Shown here piece by piece: positions 1-7,300 of a stretch of 64,000 nt of DNA. Every line of letters begins with the position of its first letter. Within the stretch, counting starts at the first letter, position 1. The DNA comes from Actinoallomurus oryzae. GTDB lineage: Bacteria > Actinomycetota > Actinomycetes > Streptosporangiales > Streptosporangiaceae. A program made the position numbers and the translations under genes. The DNA is taken from NCBI RefSeq assembly GCF_039541955.1, contig NZ_BAABHF010000019.1:836358-900357 (forward strand). The letters run 5' to 3'. Under the pieces are notes generated by a model. The model was not told where the DNA came from, did not search any database, and saw nothing but the letters and a program-made list of their open reading frames with translations.

Positions 1-40
1 CCGGCCGAAGCCGGACGAAGGCGCCTCCCGGGGAGCGCGC

Positions 41-1651
41 TCAGCCGAACCGGCGAGCGCCCGTCTTGGGGTCGAGGAAGAGCTCGCCCGCCCTCGGCCG
101 GTGGAAGTCGAACATGTGGCTCAGGTCTCCCGCGCGAGCGTCGAACGAGCCGTCGCCGATCCGGCCGACGCCCCAGTTCTGCTCGATGAACTTCGTGATC
201 GAGGCCTGCTCGGTGTAGTGGTGGTCGACGTAGTTGACCTTGGAGTACGGCGAGATCACCAGCAGCGGCAGGCGCTGGCTCGGCCCGCAGCGGTCCTGGT
301 GGCCGCCGGCCGCCTTGGCCTTGCCGCACAGAGCCGGGTCGTCGTTGGCGGCGTCGGAGGAGCCGTTGGTGATCTTCGGTGCGACGTGGTCGTACCAGCC
401 GTCGGAGTCGTCATAGGCGATGACGACCGCGGTGGACTTCCACTCGGGGGACTTCTGCAGCTTGTTGATCGTGTTCACGAGGAACTGCTGCTCGTCCAGC
501 GGGTCGGAGTAGCCCGCGTGGCCGTCCTGGTACTCGGCCGCCTTGAGGAAGCTCACCGCCGGCAGGTTGCCCGCCTTGAGCGCGGCGTCGAAGTCGGTCA
601 GGTCGTAGTTGTGGTTGGCCTGGTCCGTACGGCCGATCGCGGCGACCGAGGACGGCGGCAGGTGCTTGGGGTTGGAGGTCGACTTGTAGTACTGGAACGG
701 CGAGTGGTGCGGGCTGTAGTCGACCGCGGAGACGCCGCCGACGTTCGCGTGGGAGGCGCCGCAGACCGCGTAGCCGTTGGCCGAGCCGGTCGGCCGGAAG
801 CCGCCCTGGAACCAGCCCCAGGTGACCTTCCGCTGGTTGAGCAGGTCCCCGATGTTCTTGCCGGTCATCGCGGCCAGGTTGTTCTTGGACGTGTGGTTGT
901 TGCCGGAGCAGTCGTCGAACGCCGGGTCCGGGTCGTTGATGACCGTGCCCACGCCGTTCTTGTCCGGCGAGGCGACCACGTACGAGTCGCTGACCTTCTC
1001 GTGCGTCACCGGATCGACGGCGTAGGCGCCGTGGGTCTGACCGGCGATCAGGTTCAGCGCGCCGGGGGTGGACGGCCCGAAGACCGAGTCCCAGGAGTTG
1101 TCGCTCATCGCGTAGTTCTGGGCATAGTTCCACAGGCCGGTGACGGTGTTGCCGTCGTAGTAGTCCATCACCAGGCCCGGCTCACCGAACAGGGGCGCGG
1201 CGCAGGTGTCCTTCTCGGTGTTCTCGACGAACTTGTCGACCTTGCCCCCATTGACGGCCTTCTGCTCGTGGCCGTACGTGTGGTCCTGGTCGCAGGTGAG
1301 GGCCTGCTGGGGACTGAGGCGCTTGGGGTTGTACTGGTTCGGGTTGTTTGTGAGCAGCTTCTTGCTCAGCACGTTCGCCCGAGGGGTGTTCCTCTTGGCG
1401 ACGAACTTCGTGCCGTCGGTGTTCGCCGCCTTCGGGTAGGTGCCGAAGTAGTGGTCGAACGAGACGTTCTCGTCGAACAGCACCACGAGGTGCTTGATCG
1501 GGGTCGTGGTACGGACGGGCGACTCGGCAGCCGTGAGCGAGGTCGCCCCGCCACCGGTCGTTCCGCAGGCCGCGAGGGCCAGCGAGCCGGCGGCCGCCAG
1601 GGAAGCGGCGATCACCACCGGCCGCCGTCTCTTCCACTTGCCGGGACCCAT
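41..1651 (-). CDS. Phosphoesterase-family (phospholipase C/acid phosphatase-like) lipoprotein
   Basis: A 536-residue protein of the bacterial phosphoesterase family (PF04185), which hydrolyses phosphate esters or phospholipids outside the cell. The ATG at 1651 is chosen because AGGAGG lies five bases upstream; the frame stays open further up without such a site. Residues 5-29 form a lipoprotein signal with a basic N-terminus and the lipobox LAAC (Cys29), so the enzyme should be anchored to the outer face of the membrane. The family hallmark follows at about residues 53-70, with ENVSFDHYFG contributing metal-binding residues. A YDDSDGWYDH segment and an SPY-containing stretch near the C-terminus also fit. 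Whether it acts on lipids or small phosphoesters cannot be told. Confidence 0.85.
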   Translation of the reverse strand: MGPGKWKRRRPVVIAASLAAAGSLALAACGTTGGGATSLTAAESPVRTTTPIKHLVVLFDENVSFDHYFGTYPKAANTDGTKFVAKRNTPRANVLSKKLLTNNPNQYNPKRLSPQQALTCDQDHTYGHEQKAVNGGKVDKFVENTEKDTCAAPLFGEPGLVMDYYDGNTVTGLWNYAQNYAMSDNSWDSVFGPSTPGALNLIAGQTHGAYAVDPVTHEKVSDSYVVASPDKNGVGTVINDPDPAFDDCSGNNHTSKNNLAAMTGKNIGDLLNQRKVTWGWFQGGFRPTGSANGYAVCGASHANVGGVSAVDYSPHHSPFQYYKSTSNPKHLPPSSVAAIGRTDQANHNYDLTDFDAALKAGNLPAVSFLKAAEYQDGHAGYSDPLDEQQFLVNTINKLQKSPEWKSTAVVIAYDDSDGWYDHVAPKITNGSSDAANDDPALCGKAKAAGGHQDRCGPSQRLPLLVISPYSKVNYVDHHYTEQASITKFIEQNWGVGRIGDGSFDARAGDLSHMFDFHRPRAGELFLDPKTGARRFG

Positions 1652-1857
1652 CTTGCCTCCTGGGGAAATATCAAGCTCCGGGCCCTGAAACGGAATCCCG
1701 GGGGCCGTGTCGGTCCAGCGGGGATCCCATCGGACCGGGACGAAGATCGCGGTGATGGAAGGTGTCCCGCAGGTGAACAAGGCCCCATAAGGGATTGAAG
1801 GATCTTTACCTGGCCTTCACGGGCCTTCACAGCGGCGGTCGTTCACCCGCCGTACAT

Positions 1858-3159
1858 CTACGCGAGGAGCGTCCGCCCGAGGAAGTCCTTGGAGTCGCGT
1901 ACGCCCGGCAGCGCGAAGAAGTAGCCGCCGCCGAACGGGGTGATGTAGTCCACGAGCGGCTCGTCGATCAGGCGTTCCTGTACGGCCTCGAACTGGCGCT
2001 TCGGGTCCTGCTGGTAGCAGGTGAACACCAGGCCCATGTCGAGGTCGCCGACGGCGTCCACGCCTCGGTCGTAGTTGTAGCTGCGGCGCAGGATCCGGCT
2101 GTCGGCGGTCTGCGGGGTACGGGGGTTGGCCATCCGGATGTGGCTGGTCAGCGGGATGACCTTCCCGATCGGGTCCTGGGCGAACTTCGGCTCGTCCAGC
2201 TCGTGCGTGCCGTCGAGGGGCGCGCCGGTCGCGCGGGCACGGCCGAACATCTGCTCCTGCTCGGTGATCCCGACCCGGTCCCAGAACTCCACGAGCATGC
2301 GGATCAGCCGGATGACGACGTACGAACCGCCGGCCGTCCAGGCGGGCTCGCGCGCGCGGTCCGCCCAGACGAGGCGGTCCATCTCGCCCCCGCTCGCGGT
2401 GTCGGGGTTGGCGATGCCGTCCTTGAAGCCCATGAGGTTGCGGGGCGTGCCGCTCGGGCGCGGCGGGCTGGTGAAGCCGCTCATCCGCCAGCGGATCTGC
2501 GCCGCGCCGCGCGTGTGCCGCGCGATGTCGCGCAGCGCGTGCACGACGGTGTCGTCGTCCTCGGCCGACAGTTGCAGGCTGACGTCGCCGTGGCACCAGT
2601 CCGGGTCGAGGTCGTCGTTGGGGAACATCCGCATCGGCTTCAGCCCGGCGGGCTTGCGGCTCGCCAGGCCGTACCGGTCGTCGAACAACGAGGCGCCGAC
2701 GCCCACCGTGACCGTCAGCCCGCCGGCGGGCACGTCGGGCCCGAGCACTCCGGAGTCGGGCGGCGGCGCGCTGATGCCGCTGTCGTCCGGCGCGCCCCCG
2801 GCGGTGAGCGTGCGGGCCCGGTCGGTGAGGGTGCGGAAGAACTCGGTCAGCTCGCCCCGCCCGGACGCGATGACGTCGAGGGAGACCACGATCGTCCGGG
2901 GCCGCGGATGGTCGAGGATGCCGGCCTGGTGCGCGCCGTGGAACGGCCGCGCGGGAGGCGGGGTGGCACGGCCGGGCGGCGCGGCGGCGGCGCTCGCGGA
3001 CGCTCCGGCGAGCGAGCCGGCCACACCGGCGGCGAGGGCGCCGCGCAGGAAGGACCGGCGGTCGCCCCGCGGCGCGCCCTCGCGCCGTGACGCGCCGTCC
3101 CTCCGTGGCGCATCCGCGCCCCGCGACGCGCCGTCGCCGTGTGGACTCCGCTCGGTCAT
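1858..3159 (-). CDS. efeB: Dyp-type heme peroxidase EfeB, Tat-exported
   Basis: A 433-residue Dyp-type peroxidase, the heme component of the EfeUOB iron-uptake system, thought to act on ferrous iron or heme outside the membrane. The twin-arginine signal RRSFLRG is at 34-40, after a long Arg/Gly/Ala-rich leader. The Dyp hallmark GFKDG is at 245-249 (distal Asp), and His341 in the HIRMANPRT segment is the likely proximal heme ligand. The ATG at 3159 has AAGGAGG upstream and overlaps, by ATGA, the stop of a 23-codon frame belonging to a tandem repeat that separates it from efeO. Co-transcription and translational coupling with efeO are therefore likely. Confidence 0.92.
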   Translation of the reverse strand: MTERSPHGDGASRGADAPRRDGASRREGAPRGDRRSFLRGALAAGVAGSLAGASASAAAAPPGRATPPPARPFHGAHQAGILDHPRPRTIVVSLDVIASGRGELTEFFRTLTDRARTLTAGGAPDDSGISAPPPDSGVLGPDVPAGGLTVTVGVGASLFDDRYGLASRKPAGLKPMRMFPNDDLDPDWCHGDVSLQLSAEDDDTVVHALRDIARHTRGAAQIRWRMSGFTSPPRPSGTPRNLMGFKDGIANPDTASGGEMDRLVWADRAREPAWTAGGSYVVIRLIRMLVEFWDRVGITEQEQMFGRARATGAPLDGTHELDEPKFAQDPIGKVIPLTSHIRMANPRTPQTADSRILRRSYNYDRGVDAVGDLDMGLVFTCYQQDPKRQFEAVQERLIDEPLVDYITPFGGGYFFALPGVRDSKDFLGRTLLA

Positions 3160-3227
3160 GAGTCCTCCTTCGTCGGAGGGAGTGACCACGGGGGCGCGCC
3201 TTCGATTCCCTCGCTCCGCTCGGTCAT
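3156..3227 (-). CDS. 23-codon coupling mini-ORF, tandem unit 2 (between efeO and efeB)
   Basis: An open frame of 23 codons starting with ATG at 3227, overlapping the previous unit's stop by ATGA, and ending in a TGA that overlaps the efeB ATG by ATGA. The peptide begins MTERSEGIEG and ends WSLPPTKEDS. The Lys-Glu codons near its end (AAG GAG) are the Shine-Dalgarno of efeB, and CCTCC just upstream can pair with that GGAGG. It differs from unit 1 at only three codons. Whether the peptide has a job of its own or is only a vehicle for coupling is unknown. I know no named family for it. Confidence 0.6.
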   Translation of the reverse strand: MTERSEGIEGAPPWSLPPTKEDS

Positions 3228-3295
3228 GAGCCCTCCTTCGCCGGAGGGAGTGACCACAGGGGCGCGCCTTCGATTCCCTCGCTCCGCTCGGTCAT
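3224..3295 (-). CDS. 23-codon coupling mini-ORF, tandem unit 1 (follows efeO)
   Basis: The first of two tandem 68-bp units. Its ATG at 3295 overlaps the efeO stop (ATGA) and its TGA overlaps the ATG of the next unit. The peptide starts MTERSEGIEG and ends WSLPPAKEGS. GAGG near the efeO 3' end can serve as its ribosome-binding site. 24 codons minus a four-base overlap gives exactly the 68-base period seen in the DNA. Three copies in the window share length, register and overlaps, which argues that it is translated, but expression is not shown. Confidence 0.6.
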   Translation of the reverse strand: MTERSEGIEGAPLWSLPPAKEGS

Positions 3296-4422
3296 GAGAC
3301 GCGCCTCGGCTCGGCGATCGTGGCGATCGGCGCGAGCAGCTCCAGCAGCCGGCCCGCGGTTCCGTTCAGGCGCTCGCGCTCCGTGGTGGACAGGCGGTCG
3401 ACCGAGGACCTGCCCTTGAGCTGCGCGTCGAACCGGTCGAGCCAGGTGTCGACCTGCGGCAGGGCCGGATAGCGGTCGCGCAGGAGCGGCCGGAGGACGC
3501 CGAGTACCTCACGGGTGCCCTCGACGTTGGCCGCCGCGGTCTTGAGCGTGGTGCCGCTCCCCTGGTCGGCCTTGCCGGTGAGCTGGAACTGCAGGGTGTT
3601 CTCCAGGATCTCGTGCGCCCTGAGCGGCAGGTCGGCGGGGTCCATGCGCTGGTGTGGGAAGTCGGACTTCAGGGCGCGGGTGTCGTGGGCGAGCCGGTCG
3701 GCCACCTTGCGCAGCGACGCGGCGGACTCCCCGTGCCACAGGCCGTACTCCAGCCGGTGGAAGCCGGTGAAGCCCGGGTCGTGCACGCCTTCCGGCAGGC
3801 CGGCGGGGCTCCCGTTGATCGCGCCGTCGAAGTCGCCGAACGTGCCGTACGCCGCGCCGAGGCGTTCGTACGCGAGGTGGGCCGGTGTCCAGGCGGAGCG
3901 GGCGGCGTCGAGGTCTCCGTCGTCCACGGCCGCGCGCAGCCTGCCGGTCGCGGCGATGAGGCGGTCGAGCCCGGCGTCGACGTACTTGGAGTACGCGCGT
4001 GCCGGAGCGTACAGGTCGTTGTTGGTCACGGGCAGGACGCCGGCGCTGCTCCCACGGCCGCCCGCGATGCGTATCGACGGGCCGGTGACCGGGTCGCCGC
4101 CGGCGTCGTCCTCGCAGCGGAAGGCGTAGGTGCCGCCGCCGAGAGACAGGTGCAGCCGCCGCGTCACCCCGGGCCCCAGGCCCTCGATCTCGGCGTAGAC
4201 CGCCCCGGAGGCCGGATCTATGAGCGCCACGCCCGCGGCGGTGGCGCCGTCGTTACGTACCGTGAGCACCTGACCGCCCGCGTGAGGCCGCTCCCAGCCG
4301 GTGCCGCACCTGCTGGTCGACGCCTCGATGGCCGCCGGGCGGGCGACGCCGCGGGTCGGGCGGGCGTCACCGGCACTGGCCAGCAACAACGCCACACTCA
4401 CGACCAGGAGGGGCGTGCGCAT
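3292..4422 (-). CDS. efeO: EfeO iron-binding protein (cupredoxin plus M75/imelysin domain)
   Basis: A 376-residue exported protein of the EfeO family, which delivers iron to the EfeU permease. The ATG at 4422 gives a clean signal peptide (about 1-20). A cupredoxin-like beta domain at about 50-120 is followed by the M75 helical domain, with the family HxxE motif at His222-Glu225 (FHRLEYGLW). Its stop overlaps the first coupling mini-ORF, which leads through a second one to efeB. No efeU permease lies next to it, so the permease must be elsewhere or replaced. A strong iron box lies about 145 bases upstream in the divergent intergenic region and probably represses it when iron is plentiful. Confidence 0.9.
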   Translation of the reverse strand: MRTPLLVVSVALLLASAGDARPTRGVARPAAIEASTSRCGTGWERPHAGGQVLTVRNDGATAAGVALIDPASGAVYAEIEGLGPGVTRRLHLSLGGGTYAFRCEDDAGGDPVTGPSIRIAGGRGSSAGVLPVTNNDLYAPARAYSKYVDAGLDRLIAATGRLRAAVDDGDLDAARSAWTPAHLAYERLGAAYGTFGDFDGAINGSPAGLPEGVHDPGFTGFHRLEYGLWHGESAASLRKVADRLAHDTRALKSDFPHQRMDPADLPLRAHEILENTLQFQLTGKADQGSGTTLKTAAANVEGTREVLGVLRPLLRDRYPALPQVDTWLDRFDAQLKGRSSVDRLSTTERERLNGTAGRLLELLAPIATIAEPRRVS

Positions 4423-4566
4423 GGGGCTCCCATGGTCGGTCTCGGGGGGACGGGAACACTGTAGAGCGTGCACGGTGCCGCACGTCGATACCTTCGGGGA
4501 TTTCCGAGGCGTGTGTTCACTCTGTGTTCATTCGCGACTCCAGTCACCTCGCGTGACAGCAGCTAG

Positions 4567-4585
4567 TTAGGTTAGTCTTACCTAA
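4567..4585. promoter_or_regulatory. DtxR/IdeR-type iron box
   Basis: TTAGGTTAGTCTTACCTAA is a 19-base near-palindrome that matches the classical consensus TTAGGTTAGGCTAACCTAA at 17 of 19 positions. It lies between efeO (minus) and the ferredoxin-like gene (plus), 21 bases before the latter's start, so it can control both. Confidence 0.85.
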
Positions 4586-4606
4586 TAAGCCTGTGAAGGG
4601 GGTTCG

Positions 4607-5497
4607 TTGCGGGACGACCGATGCACGCACTGCGCCGGGTGCCACACCGGCCGGCGTTCGTGCCTGGCCAGCGCGACCGTGGGCTCGCGCGCCTGGTTGC
4701 TCATCGAACACCCCGGTCCGTGGGGCGAGGACGTCGACACCATGGCGCTCCCTCCACCGCTCGTCGAGGCCATCGCCCGCGCCCGGCGCCACGGCGTACG
4801 CCCGCAGCTCATCCGCACCCCCCGCCGGCGGCGCGCCACACCGCCGCTCCAGGTGTACGCCGGGTTCTCCGGCCCCGGCGGCGGCGTCTGGCTGGAGGGG
4901 CGCGAGCTGGAGGACCCCGAGGAGCTGGCCGATCTCGACCTGGCCGCCGTCGGCGCCGGGCTGGCCCCCGGGTTCGGCGTGCCGGTCGCGGGCCCGGTGT
5001 TCCTGGTGTGCACCCACGGGAGGCACAACGCGTGCTGCGCCCGCGTCGGCGCGCCCCTCGCCCGGTTCCTGCACGAGCGCTTCGGCGAGGTGTGGGAGAC
5101 GACACATGTGGGCGGTGACCGGTACGCCGCGAACCTCGTCTGCCTGCCCCACGGCCTGTACTACGGCGACCTGGACCAGCGGCGCGCGCTGACCGCGGCG
5201 GAGGAATATCGGCGCGGCCGGGTGGTCCTCGAAGGCTTTCGCGGCCGGGGCGGCCAGCCCGAGTCCTCGCAGGCGGCGGAGCATTTCGTCCGCGCTCGTA
5301 CGGGGGTCCTCGGGGTCGAGGACGTCACCGTGGAGTCGGTGGCCGGCGACGTCGCCGTGGTGCGAGCGGGCACCGCACGCTATAGGCTCCGGGTGGAGCA
5401 GAGGCCGATGGGCGCGTGCGGTCCCGGATGCGGCGAAGACATCCGAACATATGTTGAACGGGACCTGACTCTTCTCAACGCGACGGCCCTCGTGTAA
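4607..5497 (+). CDS. Sucrase/ferredoxin-like family protein
   Basis: A 296-residue protein of the sucrase/ferredoxin-like family (PF06999), a thioredoxin-fold group that probably binds a 2Fe-2S cluster. Family signatures are CTHGRHNACCA at about 135-145 and THVGGDRYAANLVCLPHG at 166-183. The N-terminus carries an extra Cys cluster (Cys6, Cys9, Cys12, Cys19). A TTG start at 4607 is the first usable codon after an in-frame stop and has a GAAGGGGG ribosome-binding site. Its start sits 21 bases after the iron box, so iron repression is likely. Together with divergent efeO this suggests a role in iron or redox handling, possibly ferric-siderophore reduction; that role is inference. Confidence 0.8.
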   Translation: MRDDRCTHCAGCHTGRRSCLASATVGSRAWLLIEHPGPWGEDVDTMALPPPLVEAIARARRHGVRPQLIRTPRRRRATPPLQVYAGFSGPGGGVWLEGRELEDPEELADLDLAAVGAGLAPGFGVPVAGPVFLVCTHGRHNACCARVGAPLARFLHERFGEVWETTHVGGDRYAANLVCLPHGLYYGDLDQRRALTAAEEYRRGRVVLEGFRGRGGQPESSQAAEHFVRARTGVLGVEDVTVESVAGDVAVVRAGTARYRLRVEQRPMGACGPGCGEDIRTYVERDLTLLNATALV

Positions 5498-5654
5498 CCT
5501 CTCCGAGGCCCTGTACGCCGTTCCTGAGAGGACACGGCGCTCTCCGGGGAACATCACGGCGCTTCTCGACGTTGCAAGTTTTTGGCACGTACTCACCGTT
5601 TGGCGCCCGTGACCGAAATTTATGCTCACCCGCAAGCTACGAGGTGGTAGTTCT

Positions 5655-5951
5655 ATGGCTCAGGTACGTCGGCAGGCAAACCTCCCCCGCCCTAGCTGGG
5701 GCTGGCAGGACGCTGCCGAGTGCCGGGGGGAGGACCTCATCCTGTTCTTCGGCCCGGACGGTGAACGTCAGCCGGAGCGGGAGATCCGCGAGCGCAAGGC
5801 CAAGGCGGTCTGCATGCGCTGCCCCGTGCGAGGAGAATGCCTTGACTATGCCGTGTCCCGGCCGGAGAAGTACGGCACGTGGGGCGGCCTGAACGAGGAC
5901 GAGCGCGCGTCGGAGCGCCGCCGCCGCATGCGCCGCGCCAACGCCGCCTGA
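5655..5951 (+). CDS. WhiB-family iron-sulfur transcriptional regulator
   Basis: A 98-residue WhiB-like protein. Cys23, Cys53, Cys56 and Cys62 form the CxnCxxCx5C set that binds a 4Fe-4S cluster, followed by the GTWGG turn at 74-78 and a basic C-terminal tail (ERRRRMRRANAA) for DNA contact. The ATG at 5655 is preceded by GAGGTGG at good spacing; an upstream in-frame ATG lacks this. These proteins act with the principal sigma factor and respond to NO, oxygen or redox state. I cannot assign it to a particular Wbl subclass. A strong hairpin follows the stop. Confidence 0.92.
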   Translation: MAQVRRQANLPRPSWGWQDAAECRGEDLILFFGPDGERQPEREIRERKAKAVCMRCPVRGECLDYAVSRPEKYGTWGGLNEDERASERRRRMRRANAA

Positions 5952-5967
5952 GCGAGAGCGCAGCCTG

Positions 5968-5994
5968 CGGCCCCGCCCCCGCGGGGCCGTTTCC
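5968..5994 (+). terminator. Hairpin terminator after the WhiB gene
   Basis: CGGCCCCGC pairs with GCGGGGCCG (nine base pairs, four-base loop), followed by a short T run (gtttcc). It begins 17 bases after the WhiB stop. Confidence 0.75.
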
Positions 5995-6071
5995 ATAGAG
6001 CCGGTACCGCCGAGGGCGGATCCGGCTCTTGTCCTCTCTGAGAGCGTCTCCCCCGCACTCGACGAGCGTCT

Positions 6072-6096
6072 CCCCCACACCGGTCAGGTGTGGGGG
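6072..6096 (-). terminator. Hairpin at the end of the phosphoribosyltransferase gene
   Basis: CCCCCACACC and GGTGTGGGGG form ten base pairs with a five-base loop that contains the stop codon of the minus-strand gene. There is no clear T run; strong bare hairpins are usual terminators in this kind of genome. Confidence 0.55.
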
Positions 6097-6746
6097 GCGT
6101 GCAGCAGGGACAGCACGTCTCCGTCGGTCAGCTGGTCGAAGTGCTGGTACCACTGACCGACCGCGCGGAAGGACGACGGGGCGGCCAGGACCACCAGGTC
6201 GTCCGCGGCGGAAGAGAGTTCCCACACCGTCTGGGCCGCGCCCACCGGTACCGCCAGCACCAGGCGCCTCGCGCCCTCCGCGCGTACGGCGGCCAGGGCC
6301 GCCCGGGCCGTGCCGCCCGTCGCCAGGCCGTCGTCGACGACGACCACGTCGCGGCCCTTGAGCGGGGGCAGCGCACGGTCGCCGCGGTAGGCGGTGATCC
6401 GGCGGGCGAGTTCGGCGCGTTCGCGGCCGGTGGTGGGATCCAGGTCGCGTTCGGTCAGGCCCAGGCGGCGGAGCAGGTCGGCGTCGAAGACCGGCTCGCC
6501 GCCCTCGGCGATCGCCCCGACGCCCAGCTCCGGCTGGCCCGGACAGCCGATCTTGCGCGTGACCAGGACGTCGAAGGGAACGCCGAGTCGCTCGGCGATC
6601 TCGTGCGCGACCGGGACACCGCCGCGGGGCAACGCCAGCACGACCGGATCCGTGAGGCCCAGTGCCGCCACACGCTCGGCGAGCACCCGCCCGGCCTCGG
6701 TCCGGTCGGTGAACGGCAGCCGTACGCCATGTCCGCTCGAACCCAC
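6084..6746 (-). CDS. Phosphoribosyltransferase family protein
   Basis: A 220-residue type I phosphoribosyltransferase. The PRPP-binding signature VVVVDDGLATGGTA lies at 134-147 and the N-terminal hood contains the LALPRGGVPVA segment of this family. Starting at GTG 6746, it is preceded by GAGGTGG. The family often acts on bases or in salvage, but close relatives are mostly uncharacterised, so the substrate is unknown. The 5' leader, about 270 bases, carries a TPP riboswitch and a downstream hairpin on the same strand, which suggests control by thiamine pyrophosphate. No recognisable thiamine gene is nearby. Confidence 0.8.
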   Translation of the reverse strand: MGSSGHGVRLPFTDRTEAGRVLAERVAALGLTDPVVLALPRGGVPVAHEIAERLGVPFDVLVTRKIGCPGQPELGVGAIAEGGEPVFDADLLRRLGLTERDLDPTTGRERAELARRITAYRGDRALPPLKGRDVVVVDDGLATGGTARAALAAVRAEGARRLVLAVPVGAAQTVWELSSAADDLVVLAAPSSFRAVGQWYQHFDQLTDGDVLSLLHAPHT

Positions 6747-6821
6747 GGTGAACCACCTCGAAAAGCCGGTTGTCCGTGGCTCTACCCACCCGCGGGGTCC
6801 CTCAACGGGCGTCGCCGGGAG

Positions 6822-6864
6822 CCGTCCAGGGGCGCTGGTGCGACGGGTTCCGGTCCCTGGACGG
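6822..6864 (-). promoter_or_regulatory. Hairpin between TPP aptamer and start codon (possible expression platform)
   Basis: CCGTCCAGGG and CCCTGGACGG are perfect ten-base inverted arms with a 23-base loop. The hairpin is between the TPP aptamer and the phosphoribosyltransferase start, where a riboswitch expression platform would be expected. I cannot tell whether it terminates transcription or masks another element. Confidence 0.45.
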
Positions 6865-6900
6865 ACTCTCGATCAGGCGACGAAAAGACCTACGGGGCGA

Positions 6901-7012
6901 TTTCCCTGCGCCGGTATTACCCGGATCAGGTGGTGGAGGTCGCCGATACCGGCGATGCCGGTTCGGCCTCTCAGCCCTTCCATGGAATCTCGTCGGAGCT
7001 CCTTTAACTCCT
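6901..7012 (-). ncRNA. TPP riboswitch (thi box) aptamer
   Basis: On the minus strand the 3' half reads CCTGATCCGGGTAATACCGG followed by CGCAGGGA, the conserved TPP-aptamer core. The 5' half carries GGAGCTCC and then GGGCTGAGAGG, matching the other conserved strand (GG-rich segment plus CTGAGA). The two halves are in the right order and about 45 bases apart. The P3 region between GGAGCTCC and GGGCTGAGA is somewhat unusual. The only gene downstream on this strand is the phosphoribosyltransferase. Confidence 0.85.
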
Positions 7013-7300
7013 TCTCGATTCTGTGGTCGGGCTCCCTCGCTCGTCCCGCAGGCCTGTTTTCAGCCTCCGCAAGGGCCGAACGGCCTTCCAGGGCCGAAGG
7101 TCCCACCGCCACGGGACCTTCGTCGCCTGTCCGTCCCGCGGCCCCCCGGGGCGCCGGGAGCACCCTCCTCCTCCGCGTGCCGCCCGCGGCCGGCGGGCCC
7201 GCCTGCGACCTTCGCCCGCTCACCGGGGACCAATGGACGTACCCCGGCCGGCCGTACGAGCCGAGAGTGGATGCTGGGTCACCATGTCGAGGAGGCGGCG

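Larger units (their letters stand above)
3146..3298 (-). repeat. 68-bp tandem repeat, two full units plus a 17-bp partial unit
   Basis: CTCCGCTCGGTCATGAG recurs at 3146, 3214 and 3282 with an exact 68-base period. The two full units differ at only a few positions. A diverged single unit recurs at about 15621-15692 in the sulfur operon, on the other strand and in the same position relative to its flanking genes. Confidence 0.9.
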
